Shown piece after piece: positions 9,539-23,008 of a stretch of 64,000 bases of DNA; the first letter of the stretch is position 1; each line of letters starts with the position of its first letter. The notes beneath the pieces were generated by a model. It did no database searches, was not told the DNA's origin, and worked only from the letters and a program-made list of their open reading frames with translations. The translations under genes and the position numbers were made by a program. This DNA comes from Mycolicibacterium sp. (GTDB taxonomy: Bacteria > Actinomycetota > Actinomycetes > Mycobacteriales > Mycobacteriaceae): assembly GCF_016462545.1 (NCBI RefSeq), contig NZ_JAEMTA010000018.1, forward strand, positions 1 to 64,000. The letters run 5' to 3'.

Positions 9539-10186
9539 TTAGCCGGTCGGGTGGTCTGCAGCCGAATCGATTGGCGCGCCGTCTTCGGTAGGTGGTCCGA
9601 GTTCGGCCGCGACGGCGGCGATGTCGCTGGTCGAGGGACCTGGCGGGGCGACGAAGGCGGTGCTGCGGTAGTACTGCAACTCACGGATCGACTCGTGGAT
9701 GTCGGCAAGGGCGCGGTGCGCGAGGCCCTTCTCGGGCTGCCCGAAGTAGATCCGCGGATACCAGCGACGGCACAGCTCCTTGATCGAGCTGACGTCGATC
9801 ATGCGGTAGTGCAAGAAGGAGTCCAACGCGGGCATGTCGCGGGCGATGAAGCCGCGGTCGGTGCCGATCGAATTGCCCGCCAGCGGTGCGGTCTTCGGCT
9901 GCTTGACGTGGCCCCGGATGTAGTCGAGGACCATCGCCTCCGCTTCTGCCACGTCGACGGTGGAGGTCCGCACCTCTTCGGTGAGACCGGATTTTCGGTG
10001 CATCTTCGCCACCACGTCGACCATGCCGTCGAGGGCCGCGTCGTCGGCGTGGATCACCACGTCGAGGCCGTCGCCGAGGAGGTTGAGCTCACCGTCGGTG
10101 ACCAGGACCGCGATCTCGATGAGGCGATCTGACCCGAGGTCGAGCCCCGTCATCTCGCAGTCGATCCATACCAGTTCGTCACGCAC
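9539..10186 (-). CDS. orn: Oligoribonuclease
   Basis: 215-residue 3'-5' exoribonuclease of the DEDDh family that degrades 2-5 nt RNA fragments and pGpG. The N-terminal ExoI motif [10 protein letters not shown] supplies the first Asp/Glu metal ligands. [11 protein letters not shown] near the C-terminus supplies His and Asp of ExoIII. GTG 10186 is chosen because family members begin within a few residues of WIDCEMTG; the longer in-frame stretch upstream overlaps the divergent ATPase promoter. A Pro/Asp-rich tail after residue 185 is typical of actinobacterial Orn. Confidence 0.94.
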   Translation of the reverse strand: MRDELVWIDCEMTGLDLGSDRLIEIAVLVTDGELNLLGDGLDVVIHADDAALDGMVDVVAKMHRKSGLTEEVRTSTVDVAEAEAMVLDYIRGHVKQPKTAPLAGNSIGTDRGFIARDMPALDSFLHYRMIDVSSIKELCRRWYPRIYFGQPEKGLAHRALADIHESIRELQYYRSTAFVAPPGPSTSDIAAVAAELGPPTEDGAPIDSAADHPTG

Positions 10187-10277
10187 AGCGATCAACAGTA
10201 TTCGCACAGACCGACGGTCACAGCCCAGGGTTCCCCAGAGGCTCCTCGATCGAGGATCGCCCAGTAATGTCGCCCGC

Positions 10278-11852
10278 ATGAGCACAGAATCGGCTGCCAC
10301 CCCAGCGCAACAGATCGCGGCTGGTTATGCCGCCGAAGGCCAGGCGCTCGACCTCGGATCCGTCGTCGTCGACGGCGTGGTCGACCCCGGTGCGCAGGTC
10401 CGGATTCCATTGGCCACCGTCAACCGCCACGGACTGGTGGCGGGTGCGACCGGTACCGGCAAGACGAAGTCGCTCCAGGTGCTCGCCGAACAGCTCTCGG
10501 CGGCCGGAGTGCCGGTCGTCATGGCCGACGTGAAGGGTGATCTGTCGGGGTTGTCGCGACCCGGCACGCCGGGGGACAAGACCACCCAGCGCGCCACCGA
10601 CACCGGCGACGACTGGACTCCGACGGCGTTCCCGGTCGAGTTCCTGTCGCTGGGCACCTCGGGCATTGGGGTGCCGGTGCGTGCCACCATCACCAGCTTC
10701 GGCCCCATCTTGCTCTCGAAGGTGCTGGGGCTCAATGCGACTCAAGAGTCGACACTCGGCCTGATCTTCCACTGGGCGGATCAGAAGGGGCTGTCGCTGC
10801 TCGACCTCAAGGATCTGCGTTCGGTGATCCAGTACCTCACCAGCGACGACGGCAAGCCGGAACTCAAGGCCCTCGGCGCTGTCTCCCCGACGACGGCGGG
10901 CGTGATTCTGCGGGCCCTGGTGAATCTCGAGGCCGAGGGCGCCGACACGTTCTTCGGTGAGCCGGAACTCGAGCCGAAGGACCTGATGCGGTTCGATGCG
11001 CAGGGCCGCGGCGTGATCACCCTGCTGGAACTGGGTGCTCAGGCGGCCAGGCCCGTGATGTTCTCGACGTTCCTGATGTGGGTGCTGGCCGACCTGTTCA
11101 CGACGCTCCCGGAGATCGGCGACGTCGACAAGCCGAAGCTGGTGTTCTTCTTCGACGAGGCGCACCTGCTGTTCACCGACGCGTCGAAGGCGTTCCTCGA
11201 GCAGGTCGAGCAGACGGTGAAGCTGATCCGGTCCAAGGGCGTCGGCGTCTTCTTCTGCACGCAGTTGCCCACCGACGTGCCCAACAACGTGCTCTCCCAA
11301 CTGGGGGCGCGCGTCCAGCACGCACTGCGCGCGTTCACGCCCGATGACCAGAAGGCATTGACGAAGACGGTGCGCACCTATCCGAAGACCACCGTCTACG
11401 ACCTCGAGGAGGCGCTGACGTCACTGGGCATCGGCGAGGCGATCGTCACCGTGCTCTCCGAGCGGGGTGCACCCACGCCGGTGGCGTGGACCCGCATGCG
11501 TGCGCCGCGCTCGCTGATGGACACCATCGGCCCGGACGCGATCAGCGCCGCAGCCAAGGCGTCGCCTCTGCAGGCCGAATACGGCCAGACCATCGACCGC
11601 GAGTCGGCCTACGAGCGGCTCAACGCCAAGGTGGCGCCGCCCGAGGCGCTCCCGCCGCCGTTGCCTTCGCGCGACGGCGGGCTGGCCAGCGCCTCGGGGC
11701 GCGGCAAGATCGCGACCCCGGAGGCCGAGCCGAGCGTGGTGACCGAAGTGTTGCAGAGTTCGGCGTTCAAGAGCTTCCTGCGGTCGGCGGCGACGGTGGC
11801 GGGCCGCGAGATCACCCGCAGCGTGTTCGGCACCGGCCGTCGTCGCCGCTGA
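10278..11852 (+). CDS. HerA-like ATPase, DUF853 (Rv2510c-like)
   Basis: 524-residue P-loop ATPase of the HerA/FtsK-related DUF853 family. Walker A is [10 protein letters not shown] (about residues 55-64) and Walker B is [11 protein letters not shown] (about 288-298). A hydrophilic, Pro-rich segment lies near the C-terminus and the tail is basic. Homologues are annotated as DNA-translocase-like, but the physiological role in mycobacteria is not established. ATG 10278 gives the start common to the family. It diverges from orn with about 90 bp between them. Confidence 0.88.
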   Translation: MSTESAATPAQQIAAGYAAEGQALDLGSVVVDGVVDPGAQVRIPLATVNRHGLVAGATGTGKTKSLQVLAEQLSAAGVPVVMADVKGDLSGLSRPGTPGDKTTQRATDTGDDWTPTAFPVEFLSLGTSGIGVPVRATITSFGPILLSKVLGLNATQESTLGLIFHWADQKGLSLLDLKDLRSVIQYLTSDDGKPELKALGAVSPTTAGVILRALVNLEAEGADTFFGEPELEPKDLMRFDAQGRGVITLLELGAQAARPVMFSTFLMWVLADLFTTLPEIGDVDKPKLVFFFDEAHLLFTDASKAFLEQVEQTVKLIRSKGVGVFFCTQLPTDVPNNVLSQLGARVQHALRAFTPDDQKALTKTVRTYPKTTVYDLEEALTSLGIGEAIVTVLSERGAPTPVAWTRMRAPRSLMDTIGPDAISAAAKASPLQAEYGQTIDRESAYERLNAKVAPPEALPPPLPSRDGGLASASGRGKIATPEAEPSVVTEVLQSSAFKSFLRSAATVAGREITRSVFGTGRRRR

Positions 11853-11861
11853 CGGAGCGCG

Positions 11862-12668
11862 CTACTCGCCGCCGAGCTTCTTGTAGACCGCGCCGACGAT
11901 CGGCGTGACGATGGAGCGCGGCGCGTACCCGCTGGCCACCGACATCGCCTTGGACGTCACGCCGGGCACGACGCGCATCTTGTTGCGCTCCAAGCCGTCC
12001 AGCGACAACTTGGCGGTGTGCTCGGTCGAGATCCAGAGGAAGTCCGGGATGAGCTTCTCGACGAGCGACTGTTCGTCGGGATCGGGGAGCTCGGTCCGCA
12101 CCGGTCCCGGCGCCAGCACCGTGACGTGGATGCCGAGCGGCTTGACTTCGCCGCGCAGCGACTCGCTGAAGGTATTGACGAACGCCTTGGACGCGGCGTA
12201 GGTCGCGTTGTTGGGGATCGGCGAGTTTCCTGCCGCGGAGCCGGAGATGAGGATGCCGCCCGAACGCCGGGCGACCATCCCCGGCAGGACGGCCAGCACC
12301 AGGTCGTGCACGCCGAGGACGTTGAGCTGGACCTGTGCCTGCTCGCCTTCCGCGTCGAGGTTGGCGACGGGCCCGAACGTGGCCGTGCCCGCGTTGGCGC
12401 ACAGGATGGAGACGTTGCGCTGGGCCAGTTCGGCGCAGAGGGCGGCGCGCTCGACGGGATCAACGAGATCGACGGCGCGCACCTCGACGGTGACGCCGTA
12501 GCGTTCGGCCAACCTCGTCGCGAGGGCGGTGAGCACGTCCTCGCGGCGGGCGGTGATGATCAGGTGATGCCCTCGGGCGGCGAGCTCGGTGGCCAACGCC
12601 TCGCCGATGTTCTGGGAGGCGCCGGTGACGACGGCTCGCGCGTCGGGACTGGGAGCGGGTACGGACAT
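11862..12668 (-). CDS. Short-chain dehydrogenase/reductase (Rv2509-like)
   Basis: 268-residue classical SDR, the same length as Rv2509. The NADP-binding TGASQNIG, the NAG motif and the catalytic YAASK with its upstream Ser (SGSAAG) are present. The C-terminal segment is longer and more hydrophobic than in minimal SDRs. In M. tuberculosis the homologue has been linked to mycolic acid metabolism, but the substrate cannot be read from sequence. It converges with the ATPase gene (9 bp apart) and diverges from the MFS gene. Confidence 0.88.
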   Translation of the reverse strand: MSVPAPSPDARAVVTGASQNIGEALATELAARGHHLIITARREDVLTALATRLAERYGVTVEVRAVDLVDPVERAALCAELAQRNVSILCANAGTATFGPVANLDAEGEQAQVQLNVLGVHDLVLAVLPGMVARRSGGILISGSAAGNSPIPNNATYAASKAFVNTFSESLRGEVKPLGIHVTVLAPGPVRTELPDPDEQSLVEKLIPDFLWISTEHTAKLSLDGLERNKMRVVPGVTSKAMSVASGYAPRSIVTPIVGAVYKKLGGE

Positions 12669-12701
12669 GGGCCCAATCGTAGGTACCAATAGAGTGCGTT
12701 C

Positions 12702-14006
12702 ATGACCAACCCCGCGGGTCCTCGAACCGCGGGCCGGCTCCCCGTCGTCGCGTGGGCGTTGTGGGACTGCGGTGCCACTGGTGTGAACGCGATCGTCGTC
12801 ACGTTCGTCTACTCCGTCTACCTGACCGAACAGGTCGGTGCGGGACTGCCGGGGCCGACGACGCCCGCGAGTTGGCTCGGCCGGGTGTTGACCATCGCGG
12901 GGTTGTTCGTCGCTCTCTTCGCGCCCGCGACGGGCGTCCTGGTCAACGCTCCGCACCGCCGTCGAGTCGTGCTCGCCATCCTGACCGGCGTCGTGGTGGC
13001 GCTGACGTCGGCGATGAGCCTGATTCGCGCCGACTACCACTATCTGTGGCCGGGTTTGGTGCTGCTCGCGTGCACCGCGGCCTGCAGCGATCTGTCCACC
13101 GTGCCCTACAACGCGATGCTTCGGCAGTTGTCGACGTCCGACACGTCGGGACGGGTGTCCGGATTCGGTTCGGCGGCAGGATATTTCGGTAGTGTCATCC
13201 TGCTGCTCATCGTGTATCTCGGCTTCATCGCCGGTGACGGTGATACCCGTGGCGCGCTGTCGCTGCCCCACGACGATGGTCAAAACGTCCGCGCCGCAAT
13301 ACTTCTGACCGCAGCGTGGTTCCTGCTGTTCGCGCTTCCGCTGCTGATCACGTCGAAGGTGATCGACACCGAGGAACGAGAACCGGCCGTCGGGGTGTTC
13401 GGCGCTTATCGCGCGCTCTGGACGGAGGTCAAGGGGGAGTGGCGCCGCGACCATCACGTCGTCTACTACCTGTTGGCCAGCGCCGTCTTTCGGGACGGGT
13501 TGACCGGCGTGTTCTCCTTCGGCGCGGTCCTCGGGGTGACGGTCTTCGGGGTGTCACCGGCCGACGTGCTGCTGTTCGGCGTGTGCGCATGCGTGATCGC
13601 CGCGATCGGTGCCGTGCTCGGTGGCCTGCTCGACGATCGCGTCGGGTCCAAGCCCGTCATCGTCGGATCGCTGGCGGCCATGGTCGTCGTTGGCCTGGCG
13701 CTGCTGAATCTGTCCGGCGTGTTGGCGTTCTGGATCTGCGGCCTGTTGTTGTGCCTCTTCGTCGGACCGACCCAGTCGTCGGCGCGCACGATGATGATGC
13801 GGATGTCGACGGAGGGCAAGGAGGGCGTGGCGTTCGGCCTCTACACCACGACCGGACGGGCGGTCTCGTTCCTGGCGCCGCTGCTGTTCTTCACGTACAT
13901 CGACGTATTCGGCACCGACCGTGCGGGACTCGGCGGCTTGGTGACCGTGCTGGTGATGGGGCTGGTCGCCATTCTCGGTGTGCGGGTGCCGAACAGCGCG
14001 CGCTAG
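12702..14006 (+). CDS. MFS transporter, UMF1/Atg22-like (Rv2508c-like)
   Basis: 434-residue integral membrane protein with about 12 hydrophobic segments. The N-terminal WALWDCGATGVNAIVVTFVYSVYL matches the start of the UMF1/Atg22 branch of the major facilitator superfamily. Gly/Asp/Arg loops such as LDDRVGSKP fit an MFS fold. Substrate unknown; yeast Atg22 exports amino acids from the vacuole. It shares its last four bases (CTAG, 14003-14006) with the convergent MmpS-like gene. Confidence 0.85.
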   Translation: MTNPAGPRTAGRLPVVAWALWDCGATGVNAIVVTFVYSVYLTEQVGAGLPGPTTPASWLGRVLTIAGLFVALFAPATGVLVNAPHRRRVVLAILTGVVVALTSAMSLIRADYHYLWPGLVLLACTAACSDLSTVPYNAMLRQLSTSDTSGRVSGFGSAAGYFGSVILLLIVYLGFIAGDGDTRGALSLPHDDGQNVRAAILLTAAWFLLFALPLLITSKVIDTEEREPAVGVFGAYRALWTEVKGEWRRDHHVVYYLLASAVFRDGLTGVFSFGAVLGVTVFGVSPADVLLFGVCACVIAAIGAVLGGLLDDRVGSKPVIVGSLAAMVVVGLALLNLSGVLAFWICGLLLCLFVGPTQSSARTMMMRMSTEGKEGVAFGLYTTTGRAVSFLAPLLFFTYIDVFGTDRAGLGGLVTVLVMGLVAILGVRVPNSAR

Positions 14007-14764
14007 CGGGTCCCGAGCGAGGTGCAGAGCGTCAGGCCGGTGCCGCTGTTCTGCTGGGTCTCGGTGCCGTCGATCGTGATCGAGCAGGTGATCGAGTGGC
14101 CGACGTTGACGATGCTGACGCTCGCGGACCCGTTGACCTGCCCGGCGAGCTGAACTTCCTTGGTCCAGGGCAACAGCACGTTGAACTCGGTCTGCAGAAC
14201 TCCGCCACTGTCGAGATACAGGATGCTGATCGCGCGGCCCTCACCCGCGACGGAGTACACGACCGTATGGGTCCCGGTCGGGTCGGTCGGATTCGACGGC
14301 GGGGTGGTCTCGGGCGTCGTCGGCGGCGGCGTGCGGGTCCGCGTGGTGGTGGGGGTGCGCGTCGTGGTGAACGGCGCGGTCGCGGTCGGTTCGATCGGCG
14401 TCTGCGGGGGCGCCACGAGCGTGTTCTGTTGCGAGCTGTTGACGATCACCAATCCGATGACCAGTCCGAGGACGATCAGGAGCGCCGTCGCCGCCAGTAC
14501 CCAGAGCCAGCGTCGCGGGTTGGGGCCACCAGGCTTCGGTGGTTCAGGCGGCGGGCCGCCCGGATGCTGCGGCGGACCGTACTGTCCGGTCGCGTAGGGG
14601 TCGTACCCGTAGGGCGAGTAGGCAGGCAGCTGTTCGGTGGGCTTGAGCCCAGCGTCCGATTGGTACGGCGGTTGCTGGCCATGGGACGAGCCGGGATAGG
14701 CGGGGTAGTTGTAGGTACCGGGGTGCTCCCGGCCCCACCCGTCGCGGCGCGATGGATCCGTCAT
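14003..14764 (-). CDS. Pro-rich membrane protein with MmpS-like C-terminal domain
   Basis: 253 residues from ATG 14764. The N-terminal cytoplasmic part (about 1-95) is rich in Pro, Tyr and Gly. One membrane segment follows (about 98-121), then a Thr/Pro-rich linker (about 130-165). The extracytoplasmic C-terminal domain resembles MmpS accessory proteins (VVYSVAGEG, LPWTKEV, two Cys that could bond). No MmpL gene is adjacent, so its partner is unknown. It corresponds in position to Rv2507. Confidence 0.8.
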   Translation of the reverse strand: MTDPSRRDGWGREHPGTYNYPAYPGSSHGQQPPYQSDAGLKPTEQLPAYSPYGYDPYATGQYGPPQHPGGPPPEPPKPGGPNPRRWLWVLAATALLIVLGLVIGLVIVNSSQQNTLVAPPQTPIEPTATAPFTTTRTPTTTRTRTPPPTTPETTPPSNPTDPTGTHTVVYSVAGEGRAISILYLDSGGVLQTEFNVLLPWTKEVQLAGQVNGSASVSIVNVGHSITCSITIDGTETQQNSGTGLTLCTSLGTR

Positions 14765-14919
14765 GTCCACCTCATGTCTGCGAGGGTACCTGCGTCCGCG
14801 ATGGGGGGTTTCCGGGCCGATTGCCGGGCAGTCGATCGGCGCCAACGGGTTTACCGCAATTGTCGGCCGGGTAAACCCTCCTCACGCCGCACGGGCGGAC
14901 TGGAACATGGAGGCTCGGC

Positions 14920-15135
14920 ATGCGAGGTAGCGGAATCATCGGCACGATCTTGCTCGTCTGGTTGCTCATCGGAGTCTTCGCCGCGTACCAGCGGGATTAC
15001 TTCAAGACCGCTGAAACCAATTGTGCAACAGCAGGAACCATTGCTCTGACGGTCGTCGCGGGTCCGTTGAACTATGTGGGCGCGAACCCGAAGGTGACCG
15101 ACTGCAACATCAACGTCCCGCAACCGAGCCAGTAG
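14920..15135 (+). CDS. Small membrane protein (71 aa)
   Basis: 71 residues from ATG 14920 with GGAGG about 10 bases upstream. One N-terminal membrane segment (about 5-23) is followed by a mostly polar C-terminal part with two Cys and a Pro-rich tail. If the N-terminus is a signal anchor, the cysteines lie outside and could form a disulfide. It forms an apparent pair with the next 51-aa membrane protein, 16 bp downstream. No known domain recognised. Confidence 0.75.
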   Translation: MRGSGIIGTILLVWLLIGVFAAYQRDYFKTAETNCATAGTIALTVVAGPLNYVGANPKVTDCNINVPQPSQ

Positions 15136-15151
15136 TCGTCGAGGAGTCGTC

Positions 15152-15307
15152 ATGATCGCCATCGGAGTGGTACTCGTCATCCTGGGGCTCGTCTTCGGTA
15201 TCCCGATCCTCACCTATGTCGGTGTCGTTGCGCTGGTCATCGGCGCGGTGTTCTGGTTGCTCGGTGCCGCCGGACACGCTGTCGGTGGCCGGCGGGTCTG
15301 GTACTAG
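15152..15307 (+). CDS. Small membrane protein, DUF6131-like (51 aa)
   Basis: 51 residues from ATG 15152, with GAGGAG 5-10 bases upstream. Almost all of it is two short hydrophobic segments separated by PILTYVG, ending GHAVGGRRVWY. This fits the actinobacterial DUF6131 pattern of a two-helix hairpin with a basic-aromatic tail. Function unknown. The stop shares CTAG (15304-15307) with the convergent bkaR gene. Confidence 0.8.
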   Translation: MIAIGVVLVILGLVFGIPILTYVGVVALVIGAVFWLLGAAGHAVGGRRVWY

Positions 15308-15933
15308 CCGCTGCTTCCTCGGCGCGTGGTGGATGCCAGCGCTGCGTGGGTCATCGTCCTCAGCACGGCTCGCGACGAGTCCCGGACCGCGCCCGGTCTG
15401 ATGCTGTGCGGGGTGGAGTTCAAGAGCCCGAAGGTGGCGTGCGCCATCAACCTGGCGTCGTTCTCGTCGAGGTCGTCGGATAGTCGGCGCAGTACGTCGA
15501 CCCAGATCTCGACATACTGCCGCTGGGCGCGGCGGACCTGACGCTTGGCGGCGACGGGCAGGTGGGCCAGGTCGCGGTCCTGAATGCGGATCAGGTCGGG
15601 TTCGGTGAAGACGAAGTCGAGATGGAAGTCGATCAGATCGTCGAGCGCGGCCGCGGGATCGTCGCTGCGGGCGACGACGTCGGTGGCGCCGGCGAGCAGC
15701 CGGGTGCTGATGCCGACGAGGAGTTCGACCAGCAGTGCTTCCTTGTTGGGGAAGTGTCGGTAGATGGCCGGGCCCGTCACGCCTGCGGCCGCACCGATGT
15801 CCTCGAGGCGCACGGCGAGGAATCCGTGTTCGGCCACCAGTCGTTCGGCGGCTGCGACGAGTTGCGACCGGCGGTCGGACTTGGCCCTGCTGCGCCGTGT
15901 CTCGGCCGTCGGCGGCCGCGACGTCTCGACCAT
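15304..15933 (-). CDS. bkaR: TetR-family repressor BkaR (Rv2506-like)
   Basis: 209 residues. The N-terminal TetR helix-turn-helix (about 18-62) includes VRLEDIGAAAGVTGPAIYRHFPNKEAL. The C-terminal ligand domain is helical. ATG 15933 is preceded by GGGGAGG at good spacing, so it is preferred over an ATG 51 bases upstream inside the operator. In mycobacteria the homologue represses the adjacent branched-chain keto-acid/leucine operon. Here it is divergent from accD1, with two near-identical palindromes between them, so it probably represses both itself and the operon. Confidence 0.9.
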   Translation of the reverse strand: MVETSRPPTAETRRSRAKSDRRSQLVAAAERLVAEHGFLAVRLEDIGAAAGVTGPAIYRHFPNKEALLVELLVGISTRLLAGATDVVARSDDPAAALDDLIDFHLDFVFTEPDLIRIQDRDLAHLPVAAKRQVRRAQRQYVEIWVDVLRRLSDDLDENDARLMAHATFGLLNSTPHSIRPGAVRDSSRAVLRTMTHAALASTTRRGSSG

Positions 15934-15966
15934 GGCCGTCGCCTCCCCACGCTCGTAGACATTTCG

Positions 15967-17576
<1,610 letters not shown>

Positions 17577-17580
17577 CCCC

Positions 17581-19574
<1,994 letters not shown>

Positions 19575-19578
<4 letters not shown>

Positions 19579-20735
19579 GTGACTTTCTGTCCACCGGCAC
19601 GCTGCCGGACCATTACGAGCAGCTGGCCAAGACGGTTCGCGACTTCGCCAGGACCGTGGTCGCGCCCGTCGCCGCCAAGCACGACAGGGAGCACTCGTTC
19701 CCGTACGAGGTCGTCGCGGGCATGGCCGACATGGGACTGTTCGGGCTGCCGTTTCCCGAGGAGTACGGCGGCATGGGCGGTGACTACTTCGCACTGTGCC
19801 TGGCCCTCGAGGAGCTGGGCAAGGTCGACCAGAGCGTCGCCATCACCCTGGAGGCCGGAGTGTCGCTCGGCGCAATGCCGGTGTACCGCTTCGGAAACGA
19901 CGCACAGAAGCAGGAGTGGCTGCCGCTGCTGGCGAGTGGCAACGCGCTCGGAGCGTTCGGTCTCACCGAGGCGGGGGGAGGCACCGATGCCGGAGCCACC
20001 AAGACCACGGCCAAGCTCGACGACGGGCACTGGGTGATCAATGGCTCCAAGCAGTTCATCACCAATTCGGGCACCGACATCACCAAGCTGGTGACGGTGA
20101 CCGCGGTGACGGGCGAAGTGGATGGCAACAAGCAGATTTCGTCGATCCTGGTCCCCGTTCCGACGGCCGGTTTCACCGCCGAACCCGCCTACGACAAGGT
20201 CGGTTGGAACGCGTCGGACACCCATCCGCTGAGCTTCGACGACGTGCGCGTACCCGAGGAGAACCTCCTCGGCGAACGTGGCCGCGGCTACGCGAACTTC
20301 CTCCGCATCCTCGACGAGGGACGCATCGCGATCGCCGCGCTCTCGGTCGGCGTCGCCCAGGGCTGCGTCGACGAGTGCGTGAAGTACGCCAAGGAGCGTG
20401 AGGCCTTCGGTGCGGCCATCGGGACCTACCAGGCCATCGCCTTCAAGATCGCCAGGATGGACGCCCGCGCTCACGTCGCACGCACCGCCTACTACGACGC
20501 GGCCGCATTGATGTTGGCGGGCAAGCCCTTCAAGAAGGAGGCCTCCATCGCCAAGCTGGTCGCGAGCGAGGCGGCGATGGACAACGCCCGCGACGCCACC
20601 CAGGTGTTCGGCGGCTACGGCTTCATGAACGAATACCCCGTGGCACGCCACTACCGGGACAGCAAGATCCTCGAGATCGGCGAGGGCACGACCGAAGTGC
20701 AGCTCATGCTGATCGCGCGGCAGGCGGGCCTGTGA
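19575..20735 (+). CDS. fadE19: Acyl-CoA dehydrogenase, probably isovaleryl-CoA type
   Basis: 386-residue FAD-dependent acyl-CoA dehydrogenase. [13 protein letters not shown] binds FAD and substrate. [14 protein letters not shown] and REAFG follow in the C-terminal helical domain, and the end carries GEGTTEVQ, where short-chain dehydrogenases place the catalytic Glu. Position between the carboxylase and the hydratase supports oxidation of isovaleryl-CoA to 3-methylcrotonyl-CoA. Substrate choice is inferred from context. It starts by ATGA overlap with accA1 and ends in a 4-bp overlap with the next gene. Confidence 0.92.
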
Positions 20736-21220
20736 CCGAGAAGCGCGTGGAAGTCCAGCGTGGCCTGTGGTTCGAGGAGTTCGAGCCAGGCGTGCTGTAT
20801 CAGCACCGCCCCGGTCGCACCATCACCGAGGCGGACAACGTCTTCTTCACCACGCTCACGATGAACACCCAGGCCCTGCACCTGGATGCGGCGTTCGCCG
20901 ACGCGCAGCCGCCGTTCCATCAGCGACTGGTGAACTCCATGTTCACGCTGTCCACGTTGGTCGGATTGTCGGTGGCGCAGCTGACGCAGGGCACCATCGT
21001 GGGCAATCTCGGGTTCAGCGACGTCGCGTTCCCCAAGCCGCTGTTCCACGGTGACACCCTGTACGCGGAGACCGAGGTGACCGACACGCGCGAGTCGAAG
21101 AGCCGCCCCGGGGAGGGCATCGTCACCTTCGCGCACACCGGACGCAACCAGCACGGTGACGTCGTCGCCACGGCGTCGCGAAAGACCATGGTGCGCAAGC
21201 GCCCCACGGAGGAGTCCTGA
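20732..21220 (+). CDS. MaoC-like hydratase (Rv2499c-like)
   Basis: 162 residues from GTG 20732, overlapping fadE19 by GTGA. Hot-dog fold of the MaoC dehydratase type: FEEFEPGVLYQHRPGRTITEAD near the start and HLDAAFADA, where the conserved Asp and nearby His are catalytic in hydratases. The operon position suggests hydration of 3-methylglutaconyl-CoA to 3-hydroxy-3-methylglutaryl-CoA. citE starts at its last base. Confidence 0.88.
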   Translation: MTEKRVEVQRGLWFEEFEPGVLYQHRPGRTITEADNVFFTTLTMNTQALHLDAAFADAQPPFHQRLVNSMFTLSTLVGLSVAQLTQGTIVGNLGFSDVAFPKPLFHGDTLYAETEVTDTRESKSRPGEGIVTFAHTGRNQHGDVVATASRKTMVRKRPTEES

Positions 21221-22032
21221 TGACGCTTGGCAGCAACGGGCCCGGCTGGCTGTTCTGCCCGGCGGATCGGCCGGAGCGTTTCGAGAAGGCGGCAGCGGCC
21301 GCCGACGTGGTGATCCTCGACCTCGAGGACGGCGTGGCGGCCAGGGACCGAGAGGCTGCTCGCGCGGCGCTCGTGGAGGCCAGGCTCGATCCGAGCCGGA
21401 CCGTCGTGCGGGTCAACCCCGTCGACACCCCCGACCATGCGCTCGACGTCGCGGCGTTGGCCCGCACGGACTACCGCACGGTGATGCTGGCCAAGACCGA
21501 GACTCCCGACCAGGTGAGCTCGTTGGCTCCGCTCGACGTGGTCGTGCTCGTCGAAACTCCCCTGGCGGCACTGTCCGTCGCCGAGCTGGCGCGGGTGGAC
21601 AACGCCGTCGCCGTGATGTGGGGAGCCGAGGACCTGTTCGCGGTCCTCGGTGGCACCGCCAACCGACACGCCGACGGCAGTTATCGCGACGTTGCGAAAC
21701 ACGTCCGCTCCCAGAGCCTTCTGGCAGCCAAGGCGTTCGGAAAGCTGGCATTGGACTCGGTCTACCTCGACATCTCCGACCTCGACGGGCTGCGCGCCGA
21801 GACCGACGACGCGGTGGCGGTCGGCTTCGACGCGAAGGTCGCCATCCACCCCACCCAGGTCGCGGTGATTCGGGCGGGCTACACACCGACCGACGCGCAG
21901 GTGCGATGGGCTCGCGACGTCCTTGACACGGCGCGGTCGCAACGCGGTGTCTTTCAGTTCGACGGTCAGATGGTGGACATGCCGGTGCTGCGTCGGGCCG
22001 AGCGCATCGTGCGCCTGGCCCCGGGCGCCTAG
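21220..22032 (+). CDS. citE: CitE-like beta-hydroxyacyl-CoA lyase (Rv2498c-like)
   Basis: 270-residue HpcH/HpaI-type lyase. CPADRPERFEKA is the entry of the TIM barrel and VILDLEDGV supplies the acidic metal ligands; VETPLAAL and MWGAEDL follow. No citrate lyase alpha or gamma partner is present, as for other stand-alone CitE proteins. The M. tuberculosis homologue cleaves citramalyl-CoA and HMG-CoA-type substrates, which fits the last step here: HMG-CoA to acetyl-CoA and acetoacetate. It is the last gene of the operon, 3 bp from a convergent gene. Confidence 0.9.
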   Translation: MTLGSNGPGWLFCPADRPERFEKAAAAADVVILDLEDGVAARDREAARAALVEARLDPSRTVVRVNPVDTPDHALDVAALARTDYRTVMLAKTETPDQVSSLAPLDVVVLVETPLAALSVAELARVDNAVAVMWGAEDLFAVLGGTANRHADGSYRDVAKHVRSQSLLAAKAFGKLALDSVYLDISDLDGLRAETDDAVAVGFDAKVAIHPTQVAVIRAGYTPTDAQVRWARDVLDTARSQRGVFQFDGQMVDMPVLRRAERIVRLAPGA

Positions 22033-22035
22033 ACG

Positions 22036-22788
22036 CTACTTGCGCTTGGCGGCCGCCAGGCGTGCTGCGAACTCTGGCGATTCGATCGAGGCCGCCTGCG
22101 GGACGATCTCGACGTCGACCGCGATGCGGTGTTGTTCGGTGTCGACCACGCCGGGATTGGCGGTGGCCCGCATGGACGCCTTGGTCGCGATGACCACCTC
22201 GCGCGGTGCAGACGCCGGTCCTGCCGCCAGCTCGAGTGCGGCGGCCACCGGGTCGTCGGCGATCTGCAATGCCAAGCCGTAGCGCACGGAGGCCTCGGCG
22301 TCGAAGCGCATGCCGAACAGCAGCGACGCGCGGGCAACCTGCGGTCCGACCGCGCGTTGAAGCATCCAGGTCGCGCCGCCGCCAGGGTGGATGCCCAGCT
22401 TCTGGAACCGTGGGTCGTACATGGCTGCCGGACCCGAGATCCGGACGTCGGCGGCCAGCGCCAGGTTCAAGCCCGCGCCGACCGCGGCGCCGTTCACCGC
22501 GGCAATCGTGGGAAGCGAGCAGTTCGCCAGCGCGAGGAAGCCGTCGTAGATCACTCGGAGGCCGTCCTCTGCGGCGGCTCCGAGGGCCGTCAGGTCCGCT
22601 CCTGCGCAGAAGGCCCGGCCCGCCCCGGTGACGACGACCGCGTGCACTCCCGCGTCTGCCTCGGCGGCCTCGACCGCCTGTCGCAACGCCGTGGAGATCT
22701 CGGCCGTGACGGCGTTGCGGCGATCGGGATCGTTGACGGTGATGAGGGCGACGCGGTCGTGGACCTGCGCCAGTACGAGATCGGACAC
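22036..22788 (-). CDS. Enoyl-CoA hydratase/isomerase family protein
   Basis: 250-residue crotonase-fold protein. The oxyanion-hole segment [14 protein letters not shown] (about 55-68) and the second hole [20 protein letters not shown] are intact. The [16 protein letters not shown] segment holds the region of the second catalytic acid, but Gly/His occupy positions where hydratases often have Glu, so isomerase, hydratase or thioesterase-like chemistry cannot be separated. The start [13 protein letters not shown] is standard. It converges with citE, so it belongs to a separate transcript. Confidence 0.85.
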   Translation of the reverse strand: MSDLVLAQVHDRVALITVNDPDRRNAVTAEISTALRQAVEAAEADAGVHAVVVTGAGRAFCAGADLTALGAAAEDGLRVIYDGFLALANCSLPTIAAVNGAAVGAGLNLALAADVRISGPAAMYDPRFQKLGIHPGGGATWMLQRAVGPQVARASLLFGMRFDAEASVRYGLALQIADDPVAAALELAAGPASAPREVVIATKASMRATANPGVVDTEQHRIAVDVEIVPQAASIESPEFAARLAAAKRK

Positions 22789-23008
22789 GGGTCAAGGGTA
22801 GTGGACCCGAAGCTCCCCCCGACCGGCATGCGTAGGCTCAAGGTCGAGCCGCTTCGCCGTCGACGATGAGTCGTGCAGAACCCGCACGAGTGACATCAAC
22901 GTGGATCCGATCCGACTGCCGTTTCGCCTTGCTCGACGGCTTTCTCCAATCGCGAAGGATTCGCTTGATGGCCTCCGATCACCGCGCATCCACGAGGACG
23001 GACGCGAC

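Noticed and set aside
13316..15049. A 577-residue plus-strand frame across the MFS and MmpS-like genes
   Set aside because: It crosses two well-supported genes in another frame, is Arg/Gly-rich and has no domain.
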